Assembly: GCA_025024175.1 (NCBI GenBank)
Contig: QCXZ01000003.1
Location: forward strand, 38,402,257 to 38,466,256
Length of the DNA: 64,000 nt
Direction: 5' to 3'
Origin: Rhyzopertha dominica
Lineage: Eukaryota; Arthropoda; Insecta; Coleoptera; Bostrichidae
The translations under genes and the position numbers were made by a program. The notes below the pieces were generated by a model. It ran no database searches, was not told where the DNA came from, and saw nothing but the letters and a program-made list of their open reading frames with translations. Of the stretch, positions 35,270 to 45,781 are shown one piece after another (position 1 is the first letter of the stretch; each line of letters begins with the position of its first letter).

Positions 35270-36162
35270 TTATGAAATGGACTTTGTTTTGTTTACCTTC
35301 CCTGCATACAGTAGCTAAGTGTCCTCTTTTTCCGCAAACTCTACAATAATAATTACGGGTACCTGCATTTATTTGCGTGAGGTTTACCGCAAACGCTGCA
35401 ATCTGCTAGTCCTCTTGTTCCCGTTGTTCCAGATGACCTTCCCTGAAGTCCAGTATCGTCCTGCGATGCGTAGTTTTGGTGCGCTGCTCGCTGCTTCCCC
35501 CTCGCTCCGCTGGTGCTGGAATCCTTCGTTCTTGGTCTGCGAACACCAAATTTGTAGATTTTTTGCGGTTCCTTCTTCATACTCTGTCGCAAGTGTTCAC
35601 TACTGCTGCTGCCGTCAGTTCTATCCATGGTCACTAGATAGCTTTTTGCTGATTCTGTATCAACAGCTATTTGCACCGCGCGCTCAAATAGTAATTTGTC
35701 GGAACTTTCCAGTAACAGTTTTTCGAAAGATTTCGTGTTTCTGTTCATACCGAAAACGAACTTATCGCGCAGAGCCGTTTCTAAGCACACACCAAAATCA
35801 CAATGTGTCGCTAAATGTCTCACTCTAGCAGCCCATGTTTGCATGGTTTCGTCTTGCTTGGCAGCGTAAAATTGCATTCTCTCTCCCCACACCGATTTGC
35901 TACCACTAAAGTATTTATCAAATATGTCGGTTAATTCCTTGAAGGTCTTTTCTTCAGGTATGCCAGGAATTGTTAAATCCGTCAATAGTTTAAACGCGTT
36001 CTCATTTAAACTATTTAATAACACGCCACACTTAATTTTAGCATCGGTAATGTTATTCACGAGAAAGAACTGCTCTAATTGTCTTTTATGTATCGACCAC
36101 GTGTTGATCTTCGGATCAAACTCTCTCGCCATACCCACGATAGCCTTTCCTTCCATTATCAC
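35270..36162 (-). pseudogene. Gypsy gag with two zinc knuckles
   Basis: Capsid-like start (MIMEGKAIVGMAREFDPK, WSIHKRQLEQFFLVNNI) with the retrotransposon gag pattern (TFKELTDIFDKYF, MQTWAARVRHLATHCDFG, LRDKFVFGM), then a Ser/Arg-rich linker and the knuckles CSVCGKPHANKC and CRVCGKRGHLATVC. The second knuckle is in a shifted frame: an extra base in a GGG run near 35,358 ends the first frame. Gag forms the particle and binds element RNA. Confidence 0.9.
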
Positions 36163-36165
36163 TTT

Positions 36166-36184
36166 TTACTCGTCGCCAATTTAC
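36166..36184 (-). other. Gypsy primer binding site
   Basis: On the - strand TGGCGACGAG follows the 5' LTR after a short spacer. The first ten bases are complementary to the 3' end of a serine tRNA (…CTCGTCG plus CCA), the primer type known from Mag-like gypsy elements. The tRNA identity rests on memory of conserved insect tRNA ends. Confidence 0.65.
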
Positions 36185-36421
36185 TGTAATGTTCTTTGAG
36201 GTGTTTGTTAAGAATAACAAGCCAAGAACCCGCGAAATTAACAATTTATTTTTAACACCACCAAGCTCTATACATACACAATGGAGCACAATGGAACACT
36301 TGCATTCGTCTGCCTTTTGTCATCCGTGAAGGCCCTTTTTTGCGTGATAGTATTTATTCCAATTTGCCTTCACAGATGGCACTGGCAGTTACTGAAAAAT
36401 AATTAGACTGCATACATTACA
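36185..36421 (-). repeat. Gypsy 5' LTR (237 bp)
   Basis: Matches the LTR at 31,871-32,108 apart from one substitution near position 11 and one base less in a T run. It is followed by the target duplication nttgt. Confidence 0.95.
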
Positions 36422-36426
36422 NTTGT

Positions 36427-37453
36427 AAACCGCATTTCTTCCAAATCTCTTTTCTAAATAACTGAATCTTGATAACGCAGTTGAATATGAATCACCCAAT
36501 AATACTGGTGAGCACTTAAATGGCAACCTCACGCTGTATCTTCCGTCCGAGTGCCTCGTAGTATTGTTTCTAAAATGTTCTTCACACAATAACTCTTCTT
36601 GAGAAAAGATAGTATCTTGGCATTTCTCCTCTATGTCCCAAAACCTTTGGATTTGGTCATGAAGTTCGTCGACACCCACGAAGCACTTCTTTGGCTTCAA
36701 CAAACCTGCATAACAATGTTGCACTTTACCAGAAAGAATATACCCAAATTCTGTGTTTTGTAAAACAGGAATATCACCAGACCCGTTCAATATTTTTGGT
36801 TGTTTTAAAACCTTGAGGAATATTTCTGCACCCAGTAACATATCAATTTCATTAGGAATATTGAAGTTAGGATCTGCCAAATATTTCTCAGCTGGAATGT
36901 TCCAGTTTTGTATGTTAACCTTTACAGTGGGCAACTCGCTTGTTATTTTTTCCAAAACTAAAAATTCTAAAATTGCTTTGTATTGTGAAACTCGTGAAGC
37001 AATTTCAATAACCGTTGTACTATTAACCTCTGCATATGACTGCCCGATTCCTCCAATAGAAATGNTAGTTTGATTGCTTGGTAGATTTAGCCTTTTGATT
37101 AATTTGCTCGTAACGAAATTTGACTGACTACNTCCGTCTAGCAAAGCTCTGCATGTTAACCACACCCCATTATTGTCCTTAACTAAAACGCTAACGGTTG
37201 CTAACAANATTTCGGAAGGTCCTGTTAACTTTTGCAATGTTAACGACTGGTTTCTTGTAATAGGAGCTTCAGCTTCTACTGTTGGACTCTTTGGTTGCTG
37301 CTCTTGTTGGTTATTTAAAACAGAGGTGTTTTCTACTGCAGTGCGATTATTAAGATGTATTAAAGTTAAAGGTGTTTTCTGCGACAAATTACGCAACGAA
37401 ATGATGATCTGCATTTTAATACATTGTGCGATCCGCGCAGGCAGTTGAAGCAA
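36427..37453 (-). pseudogene. BEL aspartic protease and pol N-terminal region
   Basis: The frame reads QKLTGPSE, LLATVSVLVKDNNGVW, the protease core RALLDG-x-SQSNFVTSKLI (an N hides one residue next to the catalytic D), then DMLLGAEIFLKVLK, QNTEFGYILSG and KCFVGVDELHDQIQRFWDIEE. This region leads into RT. It ends where the gypsy element was inserted, with YxxRFGRNAVY just before the target duplication. Several single Ns lie inside. The gag-pol junction upstream needs a one-base shift near 37,400. Confidence 0.88.
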
Positions 37454-38511
37454 ACTCCTAAATCTTTCACAGTATTACATCTCTCTGTAACATTTTGTGC
37501 TAGGAATACATCGCAGTTATACAAGTGGTGCATCTTGTTACATAATTTACATTTCACATTACAAATTCCTCTTTCAGATGCAAAACTTCCTATTTTCAGA
37601 TGTCTTGACTTCTCTTGATTACTCGTATTTAAACAAGCCTCTAAAGATAAACACCGCTTTTCCAAAAACTTATGAAATTCCTCTAATGTGGATAATTTTT
37701 GTACATCTGGATCTTTGCTCAATTCCCAGTCCCTACGACACTGAATATCTAGCTTTTGGAGAAGCAGATAAATAATTATGTCATCCCAATTTTCAGTTTT
37801 GATTCCCATGCTCTTAAGTGATCGCAGATGTTGCTTGGATTCATTAATTAAAGTTCTTAANCCAGAAACTGAGTCCTTATGTATTACAGGTATTTCAAAT
37901 AACGATTTAATATGCATGTGTACAATAAATTGCTTGTTATTATATCTTTCAATTAGTAAGCTCCATGCTTCGTCATAATTATCACTACTGACACCCAATG
38001 AATCAATTACTTTCGTTGCTTCACCCTTTAGTTGTGACTTCAAATAATGAAACTTCTGAATTTTGGATAATTCGGAATTGCTGTGTACAAGGGAATCGAA
38101 AACATCATAAAAACTCTGCCATTCTTGATACTCTCCACTAAAGAATGGCATATTTATTCTGGGTAGCTTAATATCTCTTGAAAATGATGAATTTGCAAGT
38201 ACCTTTGATTGTGACACTTGACAACTGTCTAATTCTTTACTTTGATTTAGTGAAAGATACTTCTTTAACATACCTTTGGCTCTGTAGTATGTGGTTTCAA
38301 AACACTCACGGTCACCTTCATGCTCCTGATTTAATAGCTGAAGTTGTGATTGTATTTCATCGTATTTTGCCCACAGTTCTTCAATTTTCTCGTTCCTCAT
38401 AGAAAGTTGTTCAACTTCTTCATTTGCACAATCCTTGGCATAGTTTAGTATTCTTGTTAAACTCGACTTGATTACTCTTCTAGCACTTGTAAGCTCTTCT
38501 TCCTTAGACAT
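37366..38511 (-). pseudogene. BEL gag with zinc knuckles
   Basis: 381 codons from an ATG at 38,511. It has a coiled-coil-like N-terminus (SARRVIKSSLTRILNYAK), the DUF1759-type core (LPRINMPFFSGEYQEWQSFY, KFHYLKSQLKGEA, WSLLIERYNNKQ), a DUF1758-like end and cysteine motifs CKLCNKMHHLYNC, CFNCLRGSHNVLKC and CVICRRKH. It is the structural protein of the element. It overlaps the pol frame because of a one-base shift near 37,400. One N lies at 37,861. Confidence 0.92.
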
Positions 38512-38730
38512 GACCCTTCTCTCACTCTCTATTTCCTATCTTTGATTGTATATGCTCTAGCTGACTCACTTATTAAGAATGTTAAAGACTCTGACTGACT
38601 TACCGACCTCACAATCTTAGACAATTGCTACCTCAAACCTCACGTTGGTCTCCTCTGCAGGGATTTCTTGTTCTTCAACTTTTAGTATTCCAGTGAACTG
38701 AACCTTTTCAACTGTTGCTCTGGTTAGCCT

Positions 38731-38748
38731 ATCCGGCTCGAAGGACCA
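38731..38748 (-). other. BEL primer binding site (tRNA-Tyr type)
   Basis: On the - strand TGGTCCTTCGAGCCGGAT begins one base after the 5' LTR. It is complementary to the 3' end of a tyrosine tRNA (acceptor ...CGAAGGA plus CCA). The tRNA identity is from knowledge of conserved tRNA ends. Confidence 0.75.
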
Positions 38749-38749
38749 A

Positions 38750-38908
38750 TGGATTATAGCTCAGATTAAATAAACTCAAAAACGAAGGACCAGTACAACT
38801 TGTACAGAATTTATATTTTGTCAATATGATTGACTTATTCATACATTTTTTTATATGTGTACTAGATATATTAATATTGAACATGATATGAAAACATGAT
38901 ATTAAACA
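38750..38908 (-). repeat. BEL 5' LTR (159 bp)
   Basis: Same sequence as 28,600-28,758 with one visible substitution (near 38,871). It is followed by the ATCAT target duplication at 38,909-38,913. Confidence 0.95.
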
Positions 38909-38913
38909 ATCAT

Positions 38914-40523
38914 TTCTTTTTAACTCAAAGTTTATGTTCTAGTCTACCACACGTTGAATATAGACGTGCCCACGTCAAACTTACGGGTGTACCAGATAGC
39001 AGACAACAGAAATATTTAGGAACTTAAAAATATTTTTAGTTAATTTTTCTGGTATGTTTACAAAAAAATTCCTTAAAGCGATAGCGTGAGGGGTTTTCAA
39101 GATACAGCCGCTCTATACCCTTAGTAGATCACCCTGTATGAGGAATATATTAATTACGTACTACCGTAAATAATAAATTTGATTTCCGCAGTGTATATAG
39201 CTGGAATAGAAAAATCCGCTGAAACTTTTGGAAAATAGGCAACATTTTTAATACTATAGCCAAAAATACATGATTTAGCATAAAAATCAACAAAAATAAA
39301 GCTGGGCAAAAAGTGCGAGACCGATAGGTTTAACTTTAATTTATTGCAGCACTTACGCAATTGCCAAACGGCAGTCCAAGTCCCAGAATGAGACAGCCGG
39401 TTGTAAATTAAATTAAATTTTTTGTTAGGAAAGAATTTTCTTACTGCTATTATTTATTTATATTATAATGTAAACGATACCTTCAAACGATCTCTGGGCA
39501 TATATGCAAATGTCTTTACACGCTTTAAGTTTCATATTTACTTTGTATGTAATCTGACATTGTTCACTTTTATGTTACTCAGATCTCTTAGACATATACA
39601 TATAGTATATTTCGCGAAATATATGACCTTTACGTTGAAATTAATTTATTATTATTATTTATTGCAGCACTTACGCAATTGCCAAACGGCAGTCCAAGTT
39701 GTCAAAAATGTCTTTTATTTTGCCCGAACAAATTACTGATATGTGCTCCCATTCTATTCTGTTTGGGTGACAAAAAATCTCAGAATAAGCATTTAGTTTA
39801 AATAAAGAGAAATATATATTAAGAAACATGATATTATAGCTTAGAAGATATCCTTACTTATTCGTTAGTCGTTTTTTTTTCTCCGCATTGTGTAACATTT
39901 GGTAAGCTTATTATGAAGTGTGTTTATACAATACTTAAGAGGGGCACTCAAGCAACATTGGAATAGAGAAAGTATATATAGATTAGGAACCGCGTACCTA
40001 TCAGTAAAAAATTGCGCAATACTTCTTTCATGTTACCTAGAAAAAAGAGGAATTGTATGTATTATGAAAATTAACATACAAATTTATATTTGTCAGTCTA
40101 CTTTTCCAAATAATGTAATGATAATTTTTTTTTCTTAAATAATGTGTTCTAATATGATTGTGCAGTTCGTGCAAGTCAACATCTCTTCTCTTGAAGGGTC
40201 ACAACGTTTTGTAGTACGCCATTGAAAATTTGATTTTTTTTGATAAAGCTGTTTTGTAAAAAATAAAGTGCGAGTTAACTAGATGAACTGATCCATTTAA
40301 GCTAAAATCAACTCTGTAATTACATAAGATACCTCATTTTAATATGTTTATATTTTTATTACTAAATATTTCTCGTTTAACTCGACCTAAACACAAAATT
40401 AATGAAAAAATTTCTTCCATTCTTCTTTCTGGGCCTTAGCATTACTTTTTATTTGCGGTATACATATCTAGGAACAATTTTTGTAGATAAAAAGTCAGTG
40501 AAAAAACCTTCGTTAAAAAGTTA
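38914..40523. other. Non-coding, with transposon-end motif and direct repeat
   Basis: AT-rich DNA. The word gatcaccctgtat at 39,127-39,139 matches the terminal motif (ATACAGGGTG on the other strand) of mariner-like elements abundant in insects, so an old element edge probably lies here. It contains the 41-bp direct repeat at 39,341 and 39,659. No gene seen. Confidence 0.45.
39341..39699. repeat. 41-bp perfect direct repeat 318 bp apart
   Basis: 39,341-39,381 and 39,659-39,699 are identical (starting ttattgcagcacttacgcaa, ending cggcagtccaagt). The 277 bp between them is AT-rich and unrelated to anything recognised. It could be a recent local duplication or the footprint of a recombination event. 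Confidence 0.85.
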
Positions 40524-41130
40524 CAAATATTTTTTTAATCTGAAGCAGATCGGAGATACCTTCATACTTTTCTAGAAAAAGTTCTACAAATGGGAACTTC
40601 GAAAAGTATCCGTAAAGAGATAATTTTAATTTAAAATATCGTTATCGATACATATATTTATATACTTACTCTTTCTTTCATTTCTTGTATAGTTATATTA
40701 TAAAAATAGGCTGATTAGTTTGAATGAATGACTGTAACTGGTCTGAAAGATAGATTACCTTGTTTAGTTTCATAAATAGATTATTTACATAATGACACCT
40801 TAAATATATAATATAATATAATTCAAGCTCTTTTAGCAGTTTTTCATTTCCCTGTTTCTTTTTCTTCATTAGGCAATAAATTGCTTATCCTAGACATATT
40901 TCAGTAGTAGGAGTATGTACTGAGCGTACAATAACAACGTTCCAGATTTCAGTGACATTTCCGAATTGCATAGAAATTATTTAAACAATTATCGGTTTGG
41001 TATTCTAGAATGCAAGTGAAATAGATTAGATCTCAGTGTTAATACCTAAATGTAAAACGATAACATTCTGACGTAAAACGGACCTGGACTTGATAAAATT
41101 TCATTATAATGTACATCATTTGTGCTAGAA
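40524..41130. other. Non-coding, nothing recognised (also 51,689-52,290)
   Basis: AT-rich DNA before the LINE 3' fragment. No gene seen in either copy. Confidence 0.4.
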
Positions 41131-41942
41131 AATTGCGATAGTTTTACTAAATTGGGTGTAATTTTTGATTCAGCTCTGACAAATTGTACCTAACGTTGCA
41201 CATGTAACAAAAGCAGTCATCAAAACTTTATGGATTTATAGTGAGACTTTGTTAACATCTCATGTACCTATTAGGTAGCTGTGCTACTTTCTTGTTAGAT
41301 CAAAGTTGGAATATTGTTGTGTAATTTGGGCACCATTTCAGCATTTTATATTTAAATGCTAAAAAGTGTAAGCAGAAAATTTTTAAAATACACCTACTTT
41401 AAGTTATTTTCCACAATACGTTGCGACAAAAAATATTGCTAACCATTGTTGATGAGGTTACGTTGTTAGCTAGAAGGGACGTGTCATCGTTGATATTCTT
41501 ACAAAAGTTATTTAATGGTACATTTTTAAGCGAATATCTGCTCGGAAGTTTGTCGACTTGAGGGCTGACAGCAGAAATTCTCTCGTATTATCATCCCAAA
41601 ACGAATACAATTCATTATTTAAATTCTCCATTAATAAGATACTGTCGATTGTATAATGGACCTCATTGTCAGAACATTTGATATTTTCTACTGTGATTCC
41701 TGGAAAAACCCACACAAAGACAGACTAATAACATACTTCTCAAACCGAATGTAAACATACATCTTTGACATCATGTCAATGTAGGTGTTTAATTTATCGT
41801 GTATTAATAGTAATATATAATTCAATATAATAATTAATTATAATAGTGCTAGTCATAGTGCTCTGCTAATGTTCCCATCATGAATTTCCACTATAGACAT
41901 TTCTTTTGTCTGTTGGAAATAAATCGTTTATTATTATTAAAA
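41130..41942 (+). mobile_element. LINE 3' end (Jockey/CR1-like RT C-terminus and 3' UTR)
   Basis: Broken + strand frames give LGVIFDSALT, VRSKLEYCCVIWAPF, KMLKSVSRKFLK-like, and LFNGTFLSEYLLG with NEYNSLFKFSIN. That series is found after the RT palm in many insect LINEs (pattern LGVxxDSxLxFxxH, RSxLEYxSxxWxP). Non-coding 3' sequence follows and ends in gaaataaatcgtttattatt plus an (ATT)n-like tail near 41,942. A 5'-truncated, dead copy. The right-copy equivalent is 52,290-53,108. Confidence 0.65.
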
Positions 41943-43555
41943 GTATATTGCAAAATTCGTCATAGCCATCAAAAGACACAAAATTATTAATCTTGCTGTA
42001 TGAAGTTAAGAGTGAGTGATTGTCAAGCGTACCACAAATAACTATTTTATGCATACTGACGTCAAAGCGGTGAAAATATCGTTAGCTGCATAAAATACAG
42101 CTATCGAATAATACCATGAGATAAATAATGTTTGCAAAAGCTAATTTTTTAAATATCGTTTGCGAAAAATAGAATTGATGCCTTAGTTTCAAGGGAGTTC
42201 ACGAAAAGGGCCACCTTACCCTCATATATGGATGTCTGTACAGAATTACCTAAAAATATATGTTTACATTAATTATATTCGTTTGTTCCTAATTTTACAT
42301 AAATTACCTATATGTAGACATAGAGTAATTACTCTCAATTCGATTTTTAATTAATTTCAACTCATTTAGTGTTTGTCTATTAATTTTTCAGCAATCTATA
42401 AATACATCTTCATTCTTCTGCTTAGTTCCATGTGTTTACATAAAAGTTCGGCGTATGCTTTTGTTGCCGGCCAATACCCTATCGTTCTATTTATTACACC
42501 GCTTACTTTCATTTTATATTGCCAATTTTATACGCATTATACAGTTAAATTTAATTACATAGAAGTTCAGCCTTCCCGAAAATTGACCTCTGCTGAACCA
42601 GGAATTTTCCAACTGCAGGGTTCCTCAAACGTCTTCGAAAACAATGTTGCCGTGTTTCGAAATGCAAAGTGATAATAAAAGCCTAAATGTATATTTATAC
42701 AAACAATTGCTCGTCCCTGTTATAAACATACCTTGTAGATGATCAACTTCTATAAGTGCTTTATCATGAAAAATTCTAATTTCATATATATATTTTGCGG
42801 TAACCGATGAGCACTAACGGTTCCCTACGAAAAAAGTTTTCACCCTGGCAACGTAGGCTCATTTCGACGCCCCGGGGTCGTCAACACTCTACCCACGCTT
42901 CGAAACGGCGTGCAAAGTATAATCCATCAGTCTGTATCACGGAAGCGAGAAACCCAGATAAAGAATACCTACACATACAAAAAGGGATGACATGCCAAAC
43001 GCGAACTTTAATAAATACACACATTCAGGCCCGGCGAAAAGCTTCCGCAAATGGAAAATGAGGTTCATGCCGTGTTGTCAGACATACATATTCTACAGTT
43101 CGCGATTGTGACCCCNCGAGAATTTGAAGGGCTATGAGATGGATACAGTTGGGGTGACACNTTGATAATATTGTTTGCTTTTTTAATTACGCTGTGTCAG
43201 ACCTNCCGATGTAATATGATGCCGTGTCTTTAGATTGGTGGATGCGCACCTATAAACATCCTTTGATGACATTTCTGTTTTCCTATAATTACTAATTTGA
43301 GCACGTCACATTTCTGAACATTTCTTTTTGTGCTATTAAACGAACTTCAGTGACGATTCAGTTCAGTCTGTCTGTTAAAGACAGACAAATAGCAACTGCA
43401 TTTGGTTCTTTCTCGCTTGATCTTTGTTGGCATCTGCCTTAAAATAAATACCTTCTATAGGAGCAAGTTTCTTTGTATGCAATTTTAGATAATGATTCAC
43501 ACATAACAATTTATAACAAATTCTTTCTTATTATTCTATTCCGGCTAACATACGT
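41943..43555. other. Mostly non-coding; one possible terminal exon at 42,393-42,672
   Basis: At 42,393 a pyrimidine tract ends ttaatttttcag. The following frame (about 93 codons: YKYIFILLLSSMCLH, QYPIVLFITPLTFILYC, VQPSRKLTSAEPGIFQLQGS) ends in TGA at 42,672, and AATAAA overlaps at 42,673. That arrangement could be a last exon, but the protein is not recognised and there is no sign of other exons. The rest is non-coding. The right-copy equivalent of the frame is 53,542-53,841. Confidence 0.3.
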
Positions 43556-43559
43556 CAGA

Positions 43560-43756
43560 TCAGAATTCGTCATTGCAGTGAATTAAATCCCATTGTTCCA
43601 GACCCCATTTGTGTTGTTTTGCCCAAAACAACCTATATTTTATGCGTGCTAGCTGATTCTTCTTTTGCCTGTGTATTGTGTAACGAAGCCCCGCCTTTAG
43701 GGGCAGTGATGTTCGAAAAGGTCGGTTGGATAGGAGCACAATGCCCAGCAAGGAAA
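43560..43756 (-). pseudogene. Tc1/mariner-type transposase fragment
   Basis: About 55 codons on the - strand: a short Arg/Lys segment then KNQLARIKYRLFWAKQHKWG, LEQWDLIHCNDE. This follows the Tc1-family order of the second helix-turn-helix end, R-x-x-WA-x-x-H, W-x-x-V-x-F-(S/T)DE, reaching the first catalytic acidic residue. It breaks off there. It abuts the gypsy 3' LTR. The right copy is at 54,727-54,928. Confidence 0.5.
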
Positions 43757-44029
43757 GCAGCAATCGTTTCAAGTATTTAAGATTCTTCTATATTCTCCAA
43801 ATATATAAATAAAATCAGCTCGTCGCACAGCAAAGCAATACTAGTATATGTAATTACTTACCTGACACCAGGTAGGATTGTACATTTACCGGTATAAATA
43901 CAAATCTTGCACTATGTGGCTGTCAGCGAGTAGAACGAATGTTTGCAAGAATGTTTAAACAAAAAATATCGGTGGATGGCACACTTTAGGTGATACCTGA
44001 GATGAGCTCAACAAATCTATATCATCACA
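43757..44029 (-). repeat. 3' LTR of the gypsy fragment
   Basis: The + strand end is ...ctatatcatcaca at 44,029, so the LTR starts TGTGATG on the element's strand, directly preceded by a purine run (AAAGTCGGGGGCAGA). The low-coordinate end near 43,757 is set by comparison with 45,619-45,781 and is uncertain by a few bases. The right-copy equivalent is 54,929-55,196. Confidence 0.7.
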
Positions 44030-45618
44030 TCTGCCCCCGACTTTTTTAGCGGAGAAGAAAACAACTAAATAATGTGAAGAAAACTACTTCAGACAAGAAA
44101 ACAAACCTGTTTTTGAAAACGCTAACAAAAGTAGACTATTAAGAATTTTAAATAATTATTGGTAATGATAGGGCTTCAAATGTGAAGCGTGAAACTGAAC
44201 CCGTTTGGCTGCGCGAGAGAGCAAGGACTCGCGAGCCAGGAGGACTTTTACGTGTGCTTCCTGTTGAAACTCACAACCTGGAAGCTGCAAGATCCCAGGT
44301 ATCAAGCGAGGAGAACACCTACCCGTCTGCAGCTCCCAAGGAGGATATCCCGTGGATTCATGTACTACAAAGATTAGCACTTGACGAATCTTAAGTAACT
44401 CCCATGCCCAGCGCTTTTGTTTACTATGACAGAATGCGCTGAAAAGACGGCTCAGCTCACGCATAGAGCGTTCAACAGGGTTAGCCTGAAGATGGCGAAT
44501 CGAACAATAAATAATTTGTATATTAAGCGACTGGCAAAATGTTTTCCACTCAAGTGAAGTAAGCTGGGTCCCGGGATCGGACAAGATTCGACGTGGGGGA
44601 CCGAATTCTTTAAAAACTCCCTCCCTTAAACATGAAATAACTGATCTGGTTTTTAAGAGGAAAAAGCCAAGTGTACTTGGAGAAAATATCAAGGATAACT
44701 AGTAGATAGACTACGCTCGCTTGAGAACGAGGCAGTGACCCATAAAAATCAATGGACCTGAGATCACCCGCTCCTCAGGTAGAATAGGCTGCAACATGGG
44801 TTTTGGATGAACTGTAGCCTTAGTTTTCTGGCATAAATCACACAACTTAAGAATCCTTCTAACGTCCGCCAAACTTCGCGTCTCAACGCCGACCATGTCT
44901 TATAGACACCAAAATGTCCAATCATTTCATGGAAGTCTGAAATAAATTTCTTAACTCTGAACAACGGCACACACAAAAGGCAGGATTCATCCCCATTCTG
45001 TCTGCGAAAAAGAACACCTTTATAAAGGACGAATTTAGTTTCAGGAGTCATATTGTTTGGATTGGTAATGTCGTGAATGATTCTGTTCTGTTTAAGTCCT
45101 CCCGTTGGTCGGTAGCAATGTTACGCAACAAGTACTTTAGGGAACCCGGCAACGTAAGAGAAAAGGTCTAGATCCGAAAACACTTATCGCTCGGACGTTC
45201 TAGTCCTGCAGGAGCACGAGAAAGAATATCAAGGACTATAATTTCTTTTCCGCTAACATATCTAGTTTCATAATCATACTCCTGGAGAGCCAGTACCCAA
45301 CGAGTGATGCGAGGCGAAATTAAACGGCAAGTATTAAGATAAGAGCAAGCACGATGATCTGTGTACACATAAAAATGGAACCCTAAAAGATAGAGTTTCT
45401 ATTTGTTTAATACCCATGTCACAGCAAGCGTTTCCTTCTCCGATACACTGTAAGATCGCTCACGATCTAGATTTAAAAGCAATGGGTTTCTACAACTATC
45501 CACCAATGGACCAGAGATCACCCGTTCCACCCAAACCGACATCAGACGCATCGGTCTGGACACAAAACGGTACCCCATAAATAGGGCGGTGTAAAAGAAT
45601 CTCACGACTTTACTGGGA
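44030..45618 (-). pseudogene. Gypsy RNase H and integrase remnant
   Basis: On the - strand: RNase H start near 45,590-45,530 (PFCVQTDASDVGLGG), RNase H end at 45,368-45,168 (YTDHRACSYLN, RWVLALQEYDYETRYVSGKE), integrase zinc region at about 45,051-44,810 (DFHEMIGHFGVYKTWSALR with CDLCQ), and integrase core at 44,800-44,156 (Asp in FYGSLPRSQ..., RRILSDPGTQLTS, Glu in QANPVERSMREL). The chromodomain-like end is partly deleted here but present in the right copy (55,323-55,703). There is no gag, protease or RT between this and the LTR piece at 45,619. Frames are broken repeatedly. Confidence 0.8.
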
Positions 45619-45781
45619 CAGCAATCGTTTCAAGTCTTTATTATTCTTCTACACACTGTCAAATACAAAAATAAAATCAGGTCGCCGCACAGTAAAGCAA
45701 TACTAGTATTTGTAATTACTTACCTGACACCAGGTATGATTGTACATTTAACGGTATAAATACAAAACTCAACAAATCTAT
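45619..45781 (-). repeat. Truncated gypsy LTR (5' side)
   Basis: Direct repeat of the LTR at 43,757-44,029 (shared: atcgtttcaagt, taaaatcag, cctgacaccaggta, ctcaacaaatctat). It lacks an internal ~115-bp segment and the outermost bases up to the TG end. It runs straight into BEL pol sequence at 45,782. The right-copy equivalent is 56,984-57,146. Confidence 0.75.

Larger units (their letters stand above)
31871..36421 (-). mobile_element. Ty3/gypsy LTR retrotransposon nested in BEL
   Basis: 4.55 kb. Order on the - strand: 5' LTR (36,421-36,185), primer site beginning TGGCGACGAG, gag with zinc knuckles (36,162-35,270), aspartic protease (35,250-34,963), RT (34,960-33,970), RNase H and integrase (33,987-32,167), polypurine tract, 3' LTR (32,108-31,871). 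LTR ends are TGTAATG...CATTACA. The LTRs differ by one substitution and one T-run indel, so this is a young insertion and younger than the BEL host. Frames carry single-base shifts near 35,358, 35,047 and 33,965 and a stop at about 34,950. No envelope gene is seen. Confidence 0.95.
28600..38908 (-). mobile_element. BEL/Pao LTR retrotransposon, interrupted by a gypsy insertion
   Basis: 10.3 kb including the nested 4.55-kb gypsy element, so about 5.75 kb of BEL itself. Order on the - strand: 5' LTR (38,908-38,750), tRNA-type primer site, gag (38,511-37,366), aspartic protease and linker (37,453-36,427), RT (31,820-31,099), RNase H and integrase zinc domain (30,996-29,560), integrase core (29,560-28,797), polypurine tract, 3' LTR (28,758-28,600). 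Target duplication ATCAT is present on both sides. The two LTRs differ at one visible position in 159, so insertion is recent, yet the frames contain an in-frame stop near 31,097 and single-base shifts near 29,560, 31,575 and 37,400. Confidence 0.95.

Noticed and set aside
31871..36421. Possible endogenous retrovirus with an envelope gene
   Set aside because: No frame remains between integrase and the 3' LTR that could hold an envelope protein; it is a plain gypsy retrotransposon.
41512..41715. 67-codon - frame (and 101 codons at 52,579-52,884)
   Set aside because: The + strand of the same DNA gives the conserved C-terminal RT series of a LINE, so the - frame is a shadow.
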